A stretch of DNA of 64,000 nucleotides. It comes from Sphingomonadales bacterium. GTDB lineage: Bacteria; Pseudomonadota; Alphaproteobacteria; Sphingomonadales; Sphingomonadaceae. The stretch covers positions 1,305,501 to 1,369,500 of the forward strand of contig JADJGU010000001.1 of NCBI GenBank assembly GCA_016707885.1, written 5' to 3'. Every line of letters starts with the position of its first letter. The stretch's first letter is position 1. This document shows positions 8,418 through 17,328 of the stretch, in pieces. Below the pieces are notes generated by a model that had not been told where the DNA came from, searched no databases, and saw only the letters and a list, made by a program, of their open reading frames with translations. The position numbers were made by a program, and so were the translations under genes.

Positions 8418-8813
8418 ATGACGGACACACAAACATCAAAAGGGCAGCCTGGCTTGGTTCAGGCTGCCCTTTTTGGTCTTTGCCCGAATTGCGGGGCTAA
8501 GACACTTTTTGCCGGTCCGGCCCGTTTTGCCGATCGCTGTGGCAATTGTGGATTGGACTATTCGACGTTCAATGTGGGGGATGGCCCGGCGGCGCTGTTG
8601 ACCATGGCGATTGGGGCATTGATTATTGTTTTGGCCATCATCCTTGAACTTGGCGCACATCCGCCTTTCTGGGTGCATGCCCTGATATGGGTGCCGTTGA
8701 CGGCATTGCTGGTCGTGGCATCATTGCGCTTTGCCAAAGGGGCCTTGCTGGTCGCCGAGCATCGCAACCGTGCGGTCGAAGGACGGCTGGTCGAAAGCGA
8801 CGAGATCAAATGA
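8418..8813 (+). CDS. DUF983 zinc-ribbon membrane protein
   Basis: 131-residue protein with the zinc-ribbon pattern CPNCG...CGNCG (about residues 22-46) and two membrane helices (about 59-79 and 85-105). DUF983 genes commonly sit between coxC and SURF1 in alphaproteobacteria; a role in oxidase biogenesis is inferred from context. The ATG at 8418 places the codons for residues 7-19 inside a perfect 14-bp hairpin followed by Ts, so expression of this and the next gene may be attenuated. Its TGA overlaps the SURF1 ATG. Confidence 0.88.
   Translation: MTDTQTSKGQPGLVQAALFGLCPNCGAKTLFAGPARFADRCGNCGLDYSTFNVGDGPAALLTMAIGALIIVLAIILELGAHPPFWVHALIWVPLTALLVVASLRFAKGALLVAEHRNRAVEGRLVESDEIK
8438..8475 (+). 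terminator. Intrinsic terminator-like hairpin inside the DUF983 gene start
   Basis: AAAAGGGCAGCCTG (8438-8451), eight-base loop, CAGGCTGCCCTTTT (8460-8473), continuing into T. A perfect 14-bp stem with a T run, shaped like a rho-independent terminator, but lying within codons 7-19 of the DUF983 gene, 43 bases after the coxC stop. Confidence 0.7.
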
Positions 8814-9436
8814 ATATACGCCTGCCCATCATCCCGACCGTTGTCGTAGCGCTTGCTGTCGCTGCGATGGTCGCACTTGGGGTTTGGCAGTTGCAACGCA
8901 AGGCCGAGAAAGAGGCGCTGATTGCAACCTATGCTGCGAATATCGGCAAGCCAGCCATCGCCTTTCCGGAACTGGCACCGGTACGCGACGCGGAAATGTT
9001 CCGGAAATCTTCGGTCAATTGCTTGGAAGTCATTGGCTGGCAAAGTGGCTCGGGTCGCGACATCAAAGGTAAGTCGGGTATCCAATTCATCGCCGAGTGC
9101 AAGACGGGCGCTGAAGGTCCCGGCGCGCTGGTGGCATTCGGCATCGCTGACCGGCCAGATTTCAAGCCGACATGGAATGGCGGGGTGGTTCAGGGAACCA
9201 TAGTCCTCGAACCCAATCGCTACAGCTTTCTGGAGCGGATGATCGGTAAAATTCCGACCCCATTGCCGATGCTGATTTCCGACACCGCAGTTGAAGGCAT
9301 GAGGCCAGTAGCCCAGCCTGACCCCAAGGACGTGACCAACAACCATCTGTCCTATGCGGTGCAATGGTTCTTTTTTGCGACTGCCGCGTTGGTGATTTAC
9401 CTGCTAGCACTGCGTCGTCGCCAGTCAGGCCGTTGA
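8810..9436 (+). CDS. SURF1 family oxidase-assembly protein
   Basis: Assembly factor for haem a insertion into cytochrome oxidase. Two terminal membrane helices (about residues 7-25 and 183-200) enclose a periplasmic domain. Family marks: ALGVWQLQRKAEKEALI at the N-terminus and NNHLSYAVQWFFFATAAL at the C-terminus. 208 residues, compact for the family. The ATG overlaps the DUF983 stop (ATGA). Second-to-last gene of the cox cluster. Confidence 0.9.
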   Translation: MNIRLPIIPTVVVALAVAAMVALGVWQLQRKAEKEALIATYAANIGKPAIAFPELAPVRDAEMFRKSSVNCLEVIGWQSGSGRDIKGKSGIQFIAECKTGAEGPGALVAFGIADRPDFKPTWNGGVVQGTIVLEPNRYSFLERMIGKIPTPLPMLISDTAVEGMRPVAQPDPKDVTNNHLSYAVQWFFFATAALVIYLLALRRRQSGR

Positions 9437-10188
9437 GCGTTCCGACCGATCTAACATTCTGGCTGGTTGCCGGGTTGGCCATCCTGCTTGTGGGGCTCGC
9501 CAAGGGCGGATTTGCCGGGCTGGGTGCGGCTTCAATGCCTCTCATCGCGCTGGTGATGGATCCGGTGCAGGGGGCCGCGATGCTGCTTCCGATATTGATG
9601 GTGCAGGATGTCGTCAGCGTCTGGTCGTTCCGCAAGGAATTTGACCGTGCGTTGCTGTGGCAGATGCTGCCGGGCGCAGCTATTGGCATTTTCCTTGGCT
9701 GGATGTTTGCGAACTCGGTGTCGACCGACGCCGTCAAGGGGTTGGTGGGCCTCATTGCGCTTGCTTTCGGATTATATCGTTTAACCGAGAATCGGTTGGG
9801 CACGGAAGGCTGGGCCATTGCCATGCCGGGCTGGGTGGGAACCTTCTGGGGCGGGGTCGCGGGCTTCACCAGCCATGTCGCACATGCTGGCGGGCCGCCT
9901 TTCCAGATTTGGGCGCTGTCGCGCAATCTGCCGCACACTATCTTCATTGGAACCTCGGCGATATTCTTCGCTGTGGTCAATTATATGAAAGTGCCTGCCT
10001 ATCTGGCGTTGGGCCAGTTCACCGCAGAGACCCTGTGGCTGACATCGCTGTTCATGCCGCTGGCAATCATCAGCACGATTGCAGGCGTGATTCTGGTGCG
10101 CCGGATTTCGCCTGCGCGATTCCATCTCGCGATCAATCTGCTAATGATCGTGGTGGGTGGGGAACTGATCCGCGAAGCCATCTGGTAG
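9433..10188 (+). CDS. TauE/SafE-type sulfite exporter family permease
   Basis: 251-residue, about eight-helix membrane protein of the TauE/SafE family (sulfite or organosulfonate export, substrate not predictable here). The N-terminal repeat shows GLAKGGFAGLGAASMPLIAL and the second repeat FTSHVAHAGGPPFQIWAL, typical of the fold. No ATG fits; a TTG at 9433 overlaps the SURF1 stop as TTGA and begins right before the first helix, so it is the likely start. It ends 15 bases before the convergent infC. Confidence 0.85.
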   Translation: MSVPTDLTFWLVAGLAILLVGLAKGGFAGLGAASMPLIALVMDPVQGAAMLLPILMVQDVVSVWSFRKEFDRALLWQMLPGAAIGIFLGWMFANSVSTDAVKGLVGLIALAFGLYRLTENRLGTEGWAIAMPGWVGTFWGGVAGFTSHVAHAGGPPFQIWALSRNLPHTIFIGTSAIFFAVVNYMKVPAYLALGQFTAETLWLTSLFMPLAIISTIAGVILVRRISPARFHLAINLLMIVVGGELIREAIW

Positions 10189-10203
10189 GGCGAACCCCGC
10201 GCC

Positions 10204-10725
10204 TTATTTCGGCGCGAGCACCATCAGCATCTGTCGGCCTTCCATGCGCGGATAGGCCTCAACCTTGGCGGTTTCGGTCATATCTTCGGCTACGCGCTGT
10301 AGCAGCGCCATGCCGAGTTGCTGATGCGAAAGCTCGCGTCCGCGGAAACGTAATGTGACCTTCACCTTGTCGCCTTCGCCGATAAACTCGACGATCTTCT
10401 TCATCTTCGTCATATAGTCATGATCGTCGATGTTCGGACGCATCTTGATCTCTTTGATCTCCTGCGTCTTCTGGCTCTTACGGGCGAGGTTGGCCTTTTT
10501 CTGGGCCTCATATTTATATTTGCCGACGTCTAGGAATTTGCAGACCGGCGGGTCGGCATTGGGGGAGACTTCGACTAGGTCGAGACCGACTTCTGCGGCC
10601 TGTGCAATTGCTTCGCGGGTGTACATCACACCCAGATTTTCGCCCTCTTCATCAATGACGCGAACTTTTTCGCTCTGGATGAACTCATTATAGCGCGGTC
10701 CACTTTTGACCGGAGGCGTGTTCAT
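10204..10725 (-). CDS. infC: Translation initiation factor IF-3
   Basis: Binds the 30S subunit and proofreads start codons. 173 residues: N-domain with RYNEFIQSEKVRVIDEEGE and EVSPNADPPVCKFLDVGKYKYE, a lysine-rich linker, and the C-domain with VTLRFRGRELSH and MEGRQMLMVLAPK. The start is an ordinary ATG, not the rare AUU-type codon that drives autoregulation in enterobacteria. thrS, its usual upstream neighbour, lies 3.6 kb away with four genes between them. Confidence 0.97.
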   Translation of the reverse strand: MNTPPVKSGPRYNEFIQSEKVRVIDEEGENLGVMYTREAIAQAAEVGLDLVEVSPNADPPVCKFLDVGKYKYEAQKKANLARKSQKTQEIKEIKMRPNIDDHDYMTKMKKIVEFIGEGDKVKVTLRFRGRELSHQQLGMALLQRVAEDMTETAKVEAYPRMEGRQMLMVLAPK

Positions 10726-10882
10726 ACGCCGTGAGACTGGGGCAGCGATAGCAATTACTCCTGAAATTGATGTTGGCTCGCCCTTACAGACAAATGCGTT
10801 ACAAATAAAGGGCTGGCCGCATCACCTGTTGCTTTTATGCACAGGCGTTGCAGCGATGCAACGAGGGAAGTCTGTCAAGAGG

Positions 10883-11566
10883 TTACGCGGGTACAGGTGG
10901 CTCGCTATGATCGGCCATTGCCGCCAGCGCTTCGTCGGGAACCGAGAGCATCATTTTGTAGTTTTCTGCGGGATAGGCCATATGTGGTTTGGACGGATCA
11001 AAGTCTGGCTGTTTTACTGAACCGCCCGCACCATCAAAGCAGTCGGGATTTGCATAGGCTTTGGCTTCCTCCGCGCTGATCCCGACCTTGGCGAGCACCG
11101 ACGGGTCGACCCAGCGGTCTGCGGTGACAGGCATTCCAGGGCAGGCAACCTCCAGCGTCATCTGCTCGGGCCCCGCAAAATAGATCGACTTGCACATGCC
11201 ATGATTGAGCGGGCCGATCACATTGACGCCCTTGGTGCGGATCCTGTCGCGCATCGCGATCAGGCGGTCTTCATCCTCCACATAAAAGGCCAGATGCTGC
11301 ATCGTCCCCGGTGCGCTGTTGCCCGCTCCCGTGCCTGCATGGGTCAAACCAAGGGTTATCGGCGTCTCGGTGGTCTCGGGCAATTGCACCAGCGAGAAAT
11401 AACAGCAGCCGTCAAGCCTCAAAAAGGCATGGATGCCGCCAGGCACACCGTGCATGTCGAAGATCGCAACCAATGGCGCGCCGAGCACATCGGAGAAGAA
11501 CTCGATTTGTCGCTTCATGTCGCCGGTCATGATCGCGATGTGGTGAATGCCTGTTGGCTGGACCAT
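10883..11566 (-). CDS. VOC (glyoxalase/extradiol dioxygenase-like) protein
   Basis: 227-residue protein of the vicinal-oxygen-chelate superfamily with two beta-alpha-beta-beta-beta modules. Metal ligands are plausible at GIHHIAIMTGD (residues ~6-16), TMQHLAFYVED and MTLEVACPG. The substrate is unknown. Start chosen at ATG 11566 (MVQPTGIHH), just before the first module. It is divergent from an alpha/beta hydrolase across 58 bases, which suggests a shared control region and perhaps a catabolic pair (ring cleavage followed by hydrolysis), an inference from arrangement only. Confidence 0.8.
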   Translation of the reverse strand: MVQPTGIHHIAIMTGDMKRQIEFFSDVLGAPLVAIFDMHGVPGGIHAFLRLDGCCYFSLVQLPETTETPITLGLTHAGTGAGNSAPGTMQHLAFYVEDEDRLIAMRDRIRTKGVNVIGPLNHGMCKSIYFAGPEQMTLEVACPGMPVTADRWVDPSVLAKVGISAEEAKAYANPDCFDGAGGSVKQPDFDPSKPHMAYPAENYKMMLSVPDEALAAMADHSEPPVPA

Positions 11567-11624
11567 AAGACTTGCCTTTCCTCTCTCTTCCGCGCCAATG
11601 TGCCCAAGAGAGGAGAGTTTGCAA

Positions 11625-12776
11625 ATGGAAATCGTGCGCACCCCCTATGCGGTGGTCTATAAGGAAGAGTCTGCCTTCAAGGATGTCTATGGTGGTGCGG
11701 GCGGAACCGTATTTGTCGAGTGCATGGCTATCACGCCCAAAGACAGCCCGTCGAAGCGCGCCATTGTCTTCACCCATCCGATAGGTGGTGGTTCGTTCCT
11801 GCCACTGGTGACGGCGCTCGCGCATGGCGGGCACCATGTGCTCTATGTGAACCCGCGCTATCGCGGGAATGATACCGCGCTCATCATGGAAAAATGCATC
11901 AGCGATCTGGCCGCTGCATTGCGGCATGCGCGCGATAGACTGGGCTATGAACAATTCATACTGGGAGGCTGGTCAGGCGGCGGATCGATGTCGCTATTCT
12001 ACCAGGACCAGGCCGAGAACCCGACGATCACGCACACCCCTGCGGGGGATGCCTATGACCTGATGGCGATAGAAATGCCCAAGGTCGATGGCATCATGCT
12101 GCTCGCTGCGCATATCAGCCGGGCGATGACGCTGACCGAGTGGATCGACCCTTCGATCCTTGACGAAAACAAACCATTTGAGCGCGATCCCGAACTGAAT
12201 ATCTATGATCCAGCCAACCCCAATAAGGCACCTTATGACGAGGCCTATGTCACCCGTTTCCGCACAGCGCAGATTGCCCGCAATCGGCGGATCACCGCTT
12301 GGGTGAAGGAAGAGCTGGCAGCGATCCGTGCCAGCGACACGCCCAATGCCGAGCGCGCTTTTGTCGTTCATGGTACGATGGCCGACGTCCGCTGGACCGA
12401 CCCCACACAGGATCCTTCCGATCGGCGACCTTATGAATGCTATCTCGGCGTGCCCAAGGTAGCGAATGACGGGCCGGTCGGTTTGGCGCGCTTCTCGACC
12501 CTGCGCAGCTGGCTGTCGCAATGGAGCTATGACGATACCAATGCGACCGGGCTTGGCAATGCCGCGCGGATCAGTTGTCCGGTGCTGGTGATCAACAACA
12601 CCGCCGACCTTGCCTGTACCCCCAGCCACGCGCAGCGTCTGTTTGAAGCGGTCGGGCATGCGGACAAGGAATATGCCGACGTTGCGGGGGCGGACCATTA
12701 TTATATCGAGCGACCCGAACTGCTGCCGCAAGCAGTTGACCTATGCAGCGACTGGATAGCGCGGAAATTCGGTTAG
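11625..12776 (+). CDS. Alpha/beta hydrolase
   Basis: 383-residue hydrolase with an oxyanion region FTHPIGGGSFLP, the nucleophile elbow GGWSGGGSM (about residues 113-121), an acid near NNTADLACTP and a histidine in GADHYYIER. ATG 11625 is chosen because AGAGGAGAG lies about eight bases upstream. Substrate unknown. Divergent from the VOC gene, so the two probably work on the same compound. Its stop overlaps the stop of the convergent permease gene by four bases (TTAG). Confidence 0.85.
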   Translation: MEIVRTPYAVVYKEESAFKDVYGGAGGTVFVECMAITPKDSPSKRAIVFTHPIGGGSFLPLVTALAHGGHHVLYVNPRYRGNDTALIMEKCISDLAAALRHARDRLGYEQFILGGWSGGGSMSLFYQDQAENPTITHTPAGDAYDLMAIEMPKVDGIMLLAAHISRAMTLTEWIDPSILDENKPFERDPELNIYDPANPNKAPYDEAYVTRFRTAQIARNRRITAWVKEELAAIRASDTPNAERAFVVHGTMADVRWTDPTQDPSDRRPYECYLGVPKVANDGPVGLARFSTLRSWLSQWSYDDTNATGLGNAARISCPVLVINNTADLACTPSHAQRLFEAVGHADKEYADVAGADHYYIERPELLPQAVDLCSDWIARKFG

Positions 12777-13531
12777 TTGAGCAGCCGCACTACGGCTGCC
12801 ACACCCGCAACACCAAGGATAATACCGACCAGCGTGCGCCATACCGGCTCGCTGACCTTTCCGAAGACGAGTTCGCCCAGTCGCGTGCCGATATAAAGCG
12901 CCGGGTAGAACAGCACCGACAACCACAGCAGGTGCAGATTGGCGAAACCAAGTGCAAAAGAGGCAATGCTCCCTGCAATGGCAGTCGCGAAAAAGACCAT
13001 CAGCATCGATGCCCGTGCGACATCGGGGGATAGCTTTCGTCGCAAATAGAAGGGTACCACGGGCGGCCCTGGCATCGAGGCAAAACCAGTAAGCAGGCCG
13101 GCAGCGATTCCTGTCGCCAGCGTTTCCTTCCGCCCCGGTATAGCGCCTTCCTTGGCTGGTACGAACATTAGCCCGAATGCTGCGAGCGCGAGCAGGGCGA
13201 TGGCGAGGCGCGCGACGTCAGGGGCGGTCACCGACAGCAACCACACGCCAAATGGCGTTGCCATTATCGCGGCGATCGAGATGGGAATGGCGGTAGCCCT
13301 CTCGCCATCGGCCAAAATCCGCTTTAACCCTATGGGCCCGGCGAGCAGTTGCAGCAGGATGGAAATCACCACTGCTTCCGCCGGTTCGACGATCAGGCCA
13401 AGTAGCGGGACGAGAATGATCGCCAGCCCAAATCCGGTCAGTCCACGCACCACCGAAGCGCCAAAAACAAGTGCCAGTGCAATCGACAGGGTTGCTGGAC
13501 TGAACCCGCCGAGCAGAGCCTCTATCGTCAT
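12773..13531 (-). CDS. TauE/SafE family permease (second copy)
   Basis: 252 residues, about eight helices. The paired family motifs are VVRGLTGFGLAIILVPLLG in the first half and LTGFASMPGPPVVPFYL in the second. It differs clearly from the TauE-like protein at 9433-10188, so it is not a recent duplicate. The ATG at 13531 overlaps the stop of the phosphoesterase gene upstream as ATGA, placing it in a coupled thrS-phosphoesterase-permease operon. Exported substrate unknown. Confidence 0.85.
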   Translation of the reverse strand: MTIEALLGGFSPATLSIALALVFGASVVRGLTGFGLAIILVPLLGLIVEPAEAVVISILLQLLAGPIGLKRILADGERATAIPISIAAIMATPFGVWLLSVTAPDVARLAIALLALAAFGLMFVPAKEGAIPGRKETLATGIAAGLLTGFASMPGPPVVPFYLRRKLSPDVARASMLMVFFATAIAGSIASFALGFANLHLLWLSVLFYPALYIGTRLGELVFGKVSEPVWRTLVGIILGVAGVAAVVRLLN

Positions 13532-14379
13532 GGCTTCAATGTAACCAACCAGACATCGGGATGTGCGCCGTAACGCAGCGGTAGGACTGAGGTGCCCAAT
13601 CCGGCACCTACAAAAACCGGCTGTCCTTTGTCGTTTATAGCGCCACAGCCAAAGCGTTCACGATAGCGCGAGACATAGGTGACTGGGCCATAGAGCGGCA
13701 GCACGATCTGGCCGCAATGGGTGTGACCGGCAAAGACTGCGGCGACCGGGGACGGCATATCTGGTACGATGTCAGGGCTGTGGGTTACCAGCACACGCGG
13801 TTTGGCGGTCAGCAATTCCATCGCGACAAAGGTGGCGGGGACATCATCATGGCCCGAAAAATCATCATCTACTCCGCCGATTACCAGCGGACCGCGTTCG
13901 ATGGCTTCATTCTTCAACACGGTGATGCCGCCTTTACGTAGGCCTGCTTCGATGGCTTTTGGATCGAACCAATGGTCATGGTTGCCCAGCGCTACGACAG
14001 TTCCCAGCCGCGCCTTAAAGCCGTGCAAGGGCGCGGTCACTTGATCGGGGGTGTAGATATGGGTCGACAGCCTCTTTTCGCTGATCAGGTCGCCCGCAAT
14101 CAACACCAGGTCGGGCTTCAGCCGGTTGAGGCGGGCTACAATCCGCGCCAGTCTTTCGGGTGGCATGTCTGGCCCGGCGACATGGGTGTCGGATAGCAGC
14201 AGGACCTTCAGCGGTGGTTCGCCCGCTGGCCAATTATCGACGGATAGCGTCGCGCGGCGGACTATCGGGTCGCGTGTGGCGTTCCAATAGCCCTTCCCGA
14301 GCAGCGCAAGCGCCAGCAATAGCAGCGCTATTACCCAGCGCAGCCAGCGGCGTTTTGTTCGCGTTGTTGTGTTACTCAA
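13528..14379 (-). CDS. Membrane-anchored metallophosphoesterase (YkuE/YaeI-like)
   Basis: 283 residues: an N-terminal signal anchor (about residues 11-28), then a calcineurin-like domain with LLLSDTHV, IAGDLIS, ALGNHDHW, LVTHSPD and AGHTHCGQI, which supply the usual two-metal ligands. Homologues act on phosphate esters or lipid A precursors; substrate here unknown. Start overlaps the thrS stop (GTGA-type four-base overlap) and its own stop overlaps the permease ATG, indicating co-translation downstream of thrS. Confidence 0.88.
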   Translation of the reverse strand: MSNTTTRTKRRWLRWVIALLLLALALLGKGYWNATRDPIVRRATLSVDNWPAGEPPLKVLLLSDTHVAGPDMPPERLARIVARLNRLKPDLVLIAGDLISEKRLSTHIYTPDQVTAPLHGFKARLGTVVALGNHDHWFDPKAIEAGLRKGGITVLKNEAIERGPLVIGGVDDDFSGHDDVPATFVAMELLTAKPRVLVTHSPDIVPDMPSPVAAVFAGHTHCGQIVLPLYGPVTYVSRYRERFGCGAINDKGQPVFVGAGLGTSVLPLRYGAHPDVWLVTLKP

Positions 14380-16379
14380 GCACGAAGATCCGGTGGCGTG
14401 GCTTCTGCCACCAGCATAGCAATCGCCTCGTCGACCGACATGATCCGCTGGCCTTCGCTACCCAAAGTACGGATTGCGACCTTGCCTTCCTCGGCTTCGC
14501 GATTGCCCACCACCAGCAAATGCGGAACCTTTGCAAGGCTGTGTTCGCGCACCTTGTAGTTGATCTTCTCGTTGCGCAGGTCGGTCTCGACGCGAATGCC
14601 GGCAGCTTCCAGCTTTGCGCTCACCTGCTTGGCATATTCATCAGCATCAGAGACGATGGTGGCCACAACCGCTTGCACAGGTGCCAGCCATACCGGGAAG
14701 CGGCCAGCATGGTGTTCGATCAATATACCGATGAAGCGTTCAAACGTGCCCAAAATCGCGCGGTGGAGCATTACGGGGCGGTGCTTGGCGCCATCCTCGC
14801 CGACGTAGGCCGCATCCAATCTCTCGGGCAGCACGCGGTCGGACTGGATCGTGCCGACTTGCCAGGTGCGACCGATCGCGTCGGTCAGGTGGAATTCCAG
14901 CTTAGGCGCATAAAAAGCACCTTCGCCGGGCAGCTCTTCCCAGCCATATTCTTCGGTGGCGCGGCCAGAGGAGCGCACGGCTTCGCGCAGCTCTGCCTCG
15001 GCCTTGTCCCACATCTCGTCCGACCCGAACCGCTTTTCAGGGCGCAGCGCCAGCTTGATTGCATATTTGTCAAAGCCAAGGTCGTGATACACGCTGTCGA
15101 GCAGGTCGCAGAAATCGCGCACCTCTTGCACCAGCTGATCTTCACGGCAGAAGATATGCGCGTCATCCTGCGTAAACTGGCGTACGCGCATGATGCCGTG
15201 CAGTGCACCATGGGGTTCGTTGCGGTGACAGCATCCAAATTCGGCCATTCGCAGCGGCAAGTCGCGATAGCTGGTGATGCCCTGCTTAAAGATAAGGACA
15301 TGCGCCGGGCAGTTCATCGGCTTCAGCGCCATCCAGTCGGCCTCGCCTGAAATGACCGGGCCTTCATCCTCGACGTTGGGCACCTCATCGGGGATGACGA
15401 ACATGTTCTCGCGGTACTTGCCCCAATGGCCCGATTGCTCCCACTGGCGCGCATCCATCACCTGGGGCGTTTTCACCTCTACATAGCCAGAGGCATCGAG
15501 ACGGCGGCGCATATAGGCCTCGAGCGTGCGCCAGATGCGGAAACCCTTGGGATGCCAGAAGACACTGCCATGCGCTTCGGATTGCAGGTGGAACAGATCC
15601 ATCTCCTGCCCCAGTTTGCGGTGATCGCGCTTGGCCGCTTCCTCGAGGCGGAGCAGGTGCGCGTCAAGCTGCTTCTTGTTGAGCCAGCCAGTGCCATAGA
15701 TGCGCGTCAGCTGGGCATTATTCTGGTCACCGCGCCAATAGGCCCCGGCAACGCGCATCAGCTTGAATGCCGCCGGATCAAGCTTGCCGGTTGAGGCCAG
15801 ATGCGGGCCGCGGCACATGTCCATCCAGTCGTCGCCCGACCAATAGACGCTCAGTTCCTCACCCTCGGGAAGCTCGGCAGCCCATTCGGCTTTGAAGCTT
15901 TCGCCCGCGTCCTGCCAGGTCTTGATGAGGGCGTCCCGCGCAACAACCTCGCGGCGCAGCGGCTTGTCGGCGCGGATGATGTCGCGCATCGCTTCTTCGA
16001 TCGCAGGCAGGTCATCCTCGGTGAACGGGCCGCGATTGGCGGGGGCCATCACGTCATAGTAAAAGCCGTCATCGGTCGCGGGGCCAAAGGTGATCTGCGT
16101 GCCTGGGTGCAGTTTTTGCACGGCCTCTGCCAGCACATGGGCAAAGTCGTGGCGCGCGAGTTCGAGGGCATCGGCCTCATCCTTCGCGGTGATCAGCGCG
16201 AGGTTGGTGTCGGCCTCCAGCGGGCGCATGATGTCGCGCACCTCGCCATCGACGCGCGCGGCCAGCGCCGCCTTGGCGAGGCCGGGTCCGATCGCGGCCG
16301 CAATATCCGCCGGGGTAGTCCCGCGCGCGACTTCTCGGGCGGAGCCATCGGGAAGGGTGACGCGGATCATATCAGACAT
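14376..16379 (-). CDS. thrS: Threonyl-tRNA synthetase
   Basis: Class II synthetase charging tRNA-Thr. 667 residues: N-terminal TGS domain (MIRVTLPDGSAREVARGTT), editing domain with HDFAHVLAEAV and YWSGDDWMDMCRGPHL, catalytic core with MNCPAHVLIFK, the motif-2 segment FGCCHRNEPHGALHG, VRQFTQDDAHIF and motif 3 near LHRAILGTFERFIG, then the anticodon-binding domain. ATG 16379 (MSDMIRV) matches the family; an upstream in-frame start would add 57 unconserved residues. It heads a coupled operon with a phosphoesterase and a permease. Confidence 0.97.
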   Translation of the reverse strand: MSDMIRVTLPDGSAREVARGTTPADIAAAIGPGLAKAALAARVDGEVRDIMRPLEADTNLALITAKDEADALELARHDFAHVLAEAVQKLHPGTQITFGPATDDGFYYDVMAPANRGPFTEDDLPAIEEAMRDIIRADKPLRREVVARDALIKTWQDAGESFKAEWAAELPEGEELSVYWSGDDWMDMCRGPHLASTGKLDPAAFKLMRVAGAYWRGDQNNAQLTRIYGTGWLNKKQLDAHLLRLEEAAKRDHRKLGQEMDLFHLQSEAHGSVFWHPKGFRIWRTLEAYMRRRLDASGYVEVKTPQVMDARQWEQSGHWGKYRENMFVIPDEVPNVEDEGPVISGEADWMALKPMNCPAHVLIFKQGITSYRDLPLRMAEFGCCHRNEPHGALHGIMRVRQFTQDDAHIFCREDQLVQEVRDFCDLLDSVYHDLGFDKYAIKLALRPEKRFGSDEMWDKAEAELREAVRSSGRATEEYGWEELPGEGAFYAPKLEFHLTDAIGRTWQVGTIQSDRVLPERLDAAYVGEDGAKHRPVMLHRAILGTFERFIGILIEHHAGRFPVWLAPVQAVVATIVSDADEYAKQVSAKLEAAGIRVETDLRNEKINYKVREHSLAKVPHLLVVGNREAEEGKVAIRTLGSEGQRIMSVDEAIAMLVAEATPPDLRA

Positions 16380-17146
16380 TGGAAATGCTAGCTTTCTGGA
16401 TTGTTTGGAGAGGCCCCTTTGCCAGTCTGAGCGCCAGGCCGCAAGGCGCAGAAATCGGGCGAAATTGACAAAGTTGACACCAAAACAGCAGCGCATCAGA
16501 CAAGCAAGCTGTTCTTTATGCAAAGTAAGCTTGACATTTACGCGAATCAATAGTAAAGGTAGCTTGTCTTTTGAGGTAAGGTTCCTTCGAAATCCGGCAG
16601 CCTAAATTTGCAAGCAATCGTGAGCATGGGCGATCCATTGATCGGCCTGCGTTGTTGATTATATGTGGTTTTGGGCATTTCCGTTCGCCGCCGTCACCCT
16701 GTTCAAAAAGGGTTTGGAAGCGCTCGTCGTGACCATTGGCTTCCGGCAGGTCTAGCGGTGATACGCCGCGGTGGCGGTCATTGGTTGGGTGCTGTTCTGG
16801 GCGGTGGCGGGATGCGCCTCAAGGCTGGGCCGGGACTGGCCAGAGGACGGCCGCGATGAGTTTGCGCCAGTCGGAAGCCATATTACGCGCCAGTGCCGGT
16901 CGCCTTCCGCATTTGGCGTTTTTGCCGCCGTGAACTACAATGTTCCTCGAGGAATTTTTGCAGAATTTCGATCTGGCGCCGCATGGCAATGGCGGATTTG
17001 GCGCTGCTCTTTGTTCTGGTTCTGAGTGGGGCCCCGGGTCACCTGTCCCCGGTATAGCCCGCGCTTTGGGACAACAAGGTTACAATGGCGGCACCACTGG
17101 CGGTGAGGGGGGGGGGGCTGGTCGCCGCGCGCCATGCAGCGCGCAG
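16380..17146. other. Gene-poor, apparently decayed region
   Basis: No convincing intact gene. The thrS promoter region must lie near 16400-16600. From about 16680 there are short hydrophobic fragments in changing frames (for example AVIGWVLFWAVAG near 16771 and a run ALLFVLVLSG near 17000), as if a membrane-protein gene upstream of the XRE remnant had decayed. An 11-base G run lies at 17107-17117. Confidence 0.5.
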
Positions 17147-17328
17147 CTGATGGTGCTCCGTGCTGAACGCGACTGGAACCAGCAGGATCTGGCCGATGCG
17201 CTGGGGGTCTCGCGCCAGTCGGTGAATGCGATCGAAACGGGGAAATATGATCCTAGGCTTGCCAAGCCCGGCTCAATTTTTCGCATCGCCGATCTGCGAT
17301 GGGTCTGAAAATCGAAGAGATAATTTCC
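17147..17328 (+). pseudogene. XRE-family regulator remnant
   Basis: Frame 17147-17254 encodes LMVLRAERDWNQQDL and then ALGVSRQSVNAIETGKYDP, the helix-turn-helix of small XRE regulators of the MKxxLKVLRAE type. After that the expected continuation is disturbed by about three extra codons, then by a one-base shift: RIADL is followed by a TGA in one frame, while GLKIEEII continues in another (17302-17325). No start codon with a ribosome site precedes the HTH. This is a broken gene with more than one lesion, so sequencing error alone is less likely than for the other split genes. Confidence 0.75.

Noticed and set aside
10190..10222. GC-rich short hairpin between the TauE-like gene and infC
   Set aside because: Stem of only six base pairs and no T tract, overlapping the infC stop; not convincing as a terminator.
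10726..10882. Possible leader or small RNA upstream of infC
   Set aside because: No conserved structure or ORF recognised; infC starts with an ordinary ATG.
14160..15350. About 400-codon frame antisense to thrS
   Set aside because: Shadow of thrS with no ribosome site or domain.
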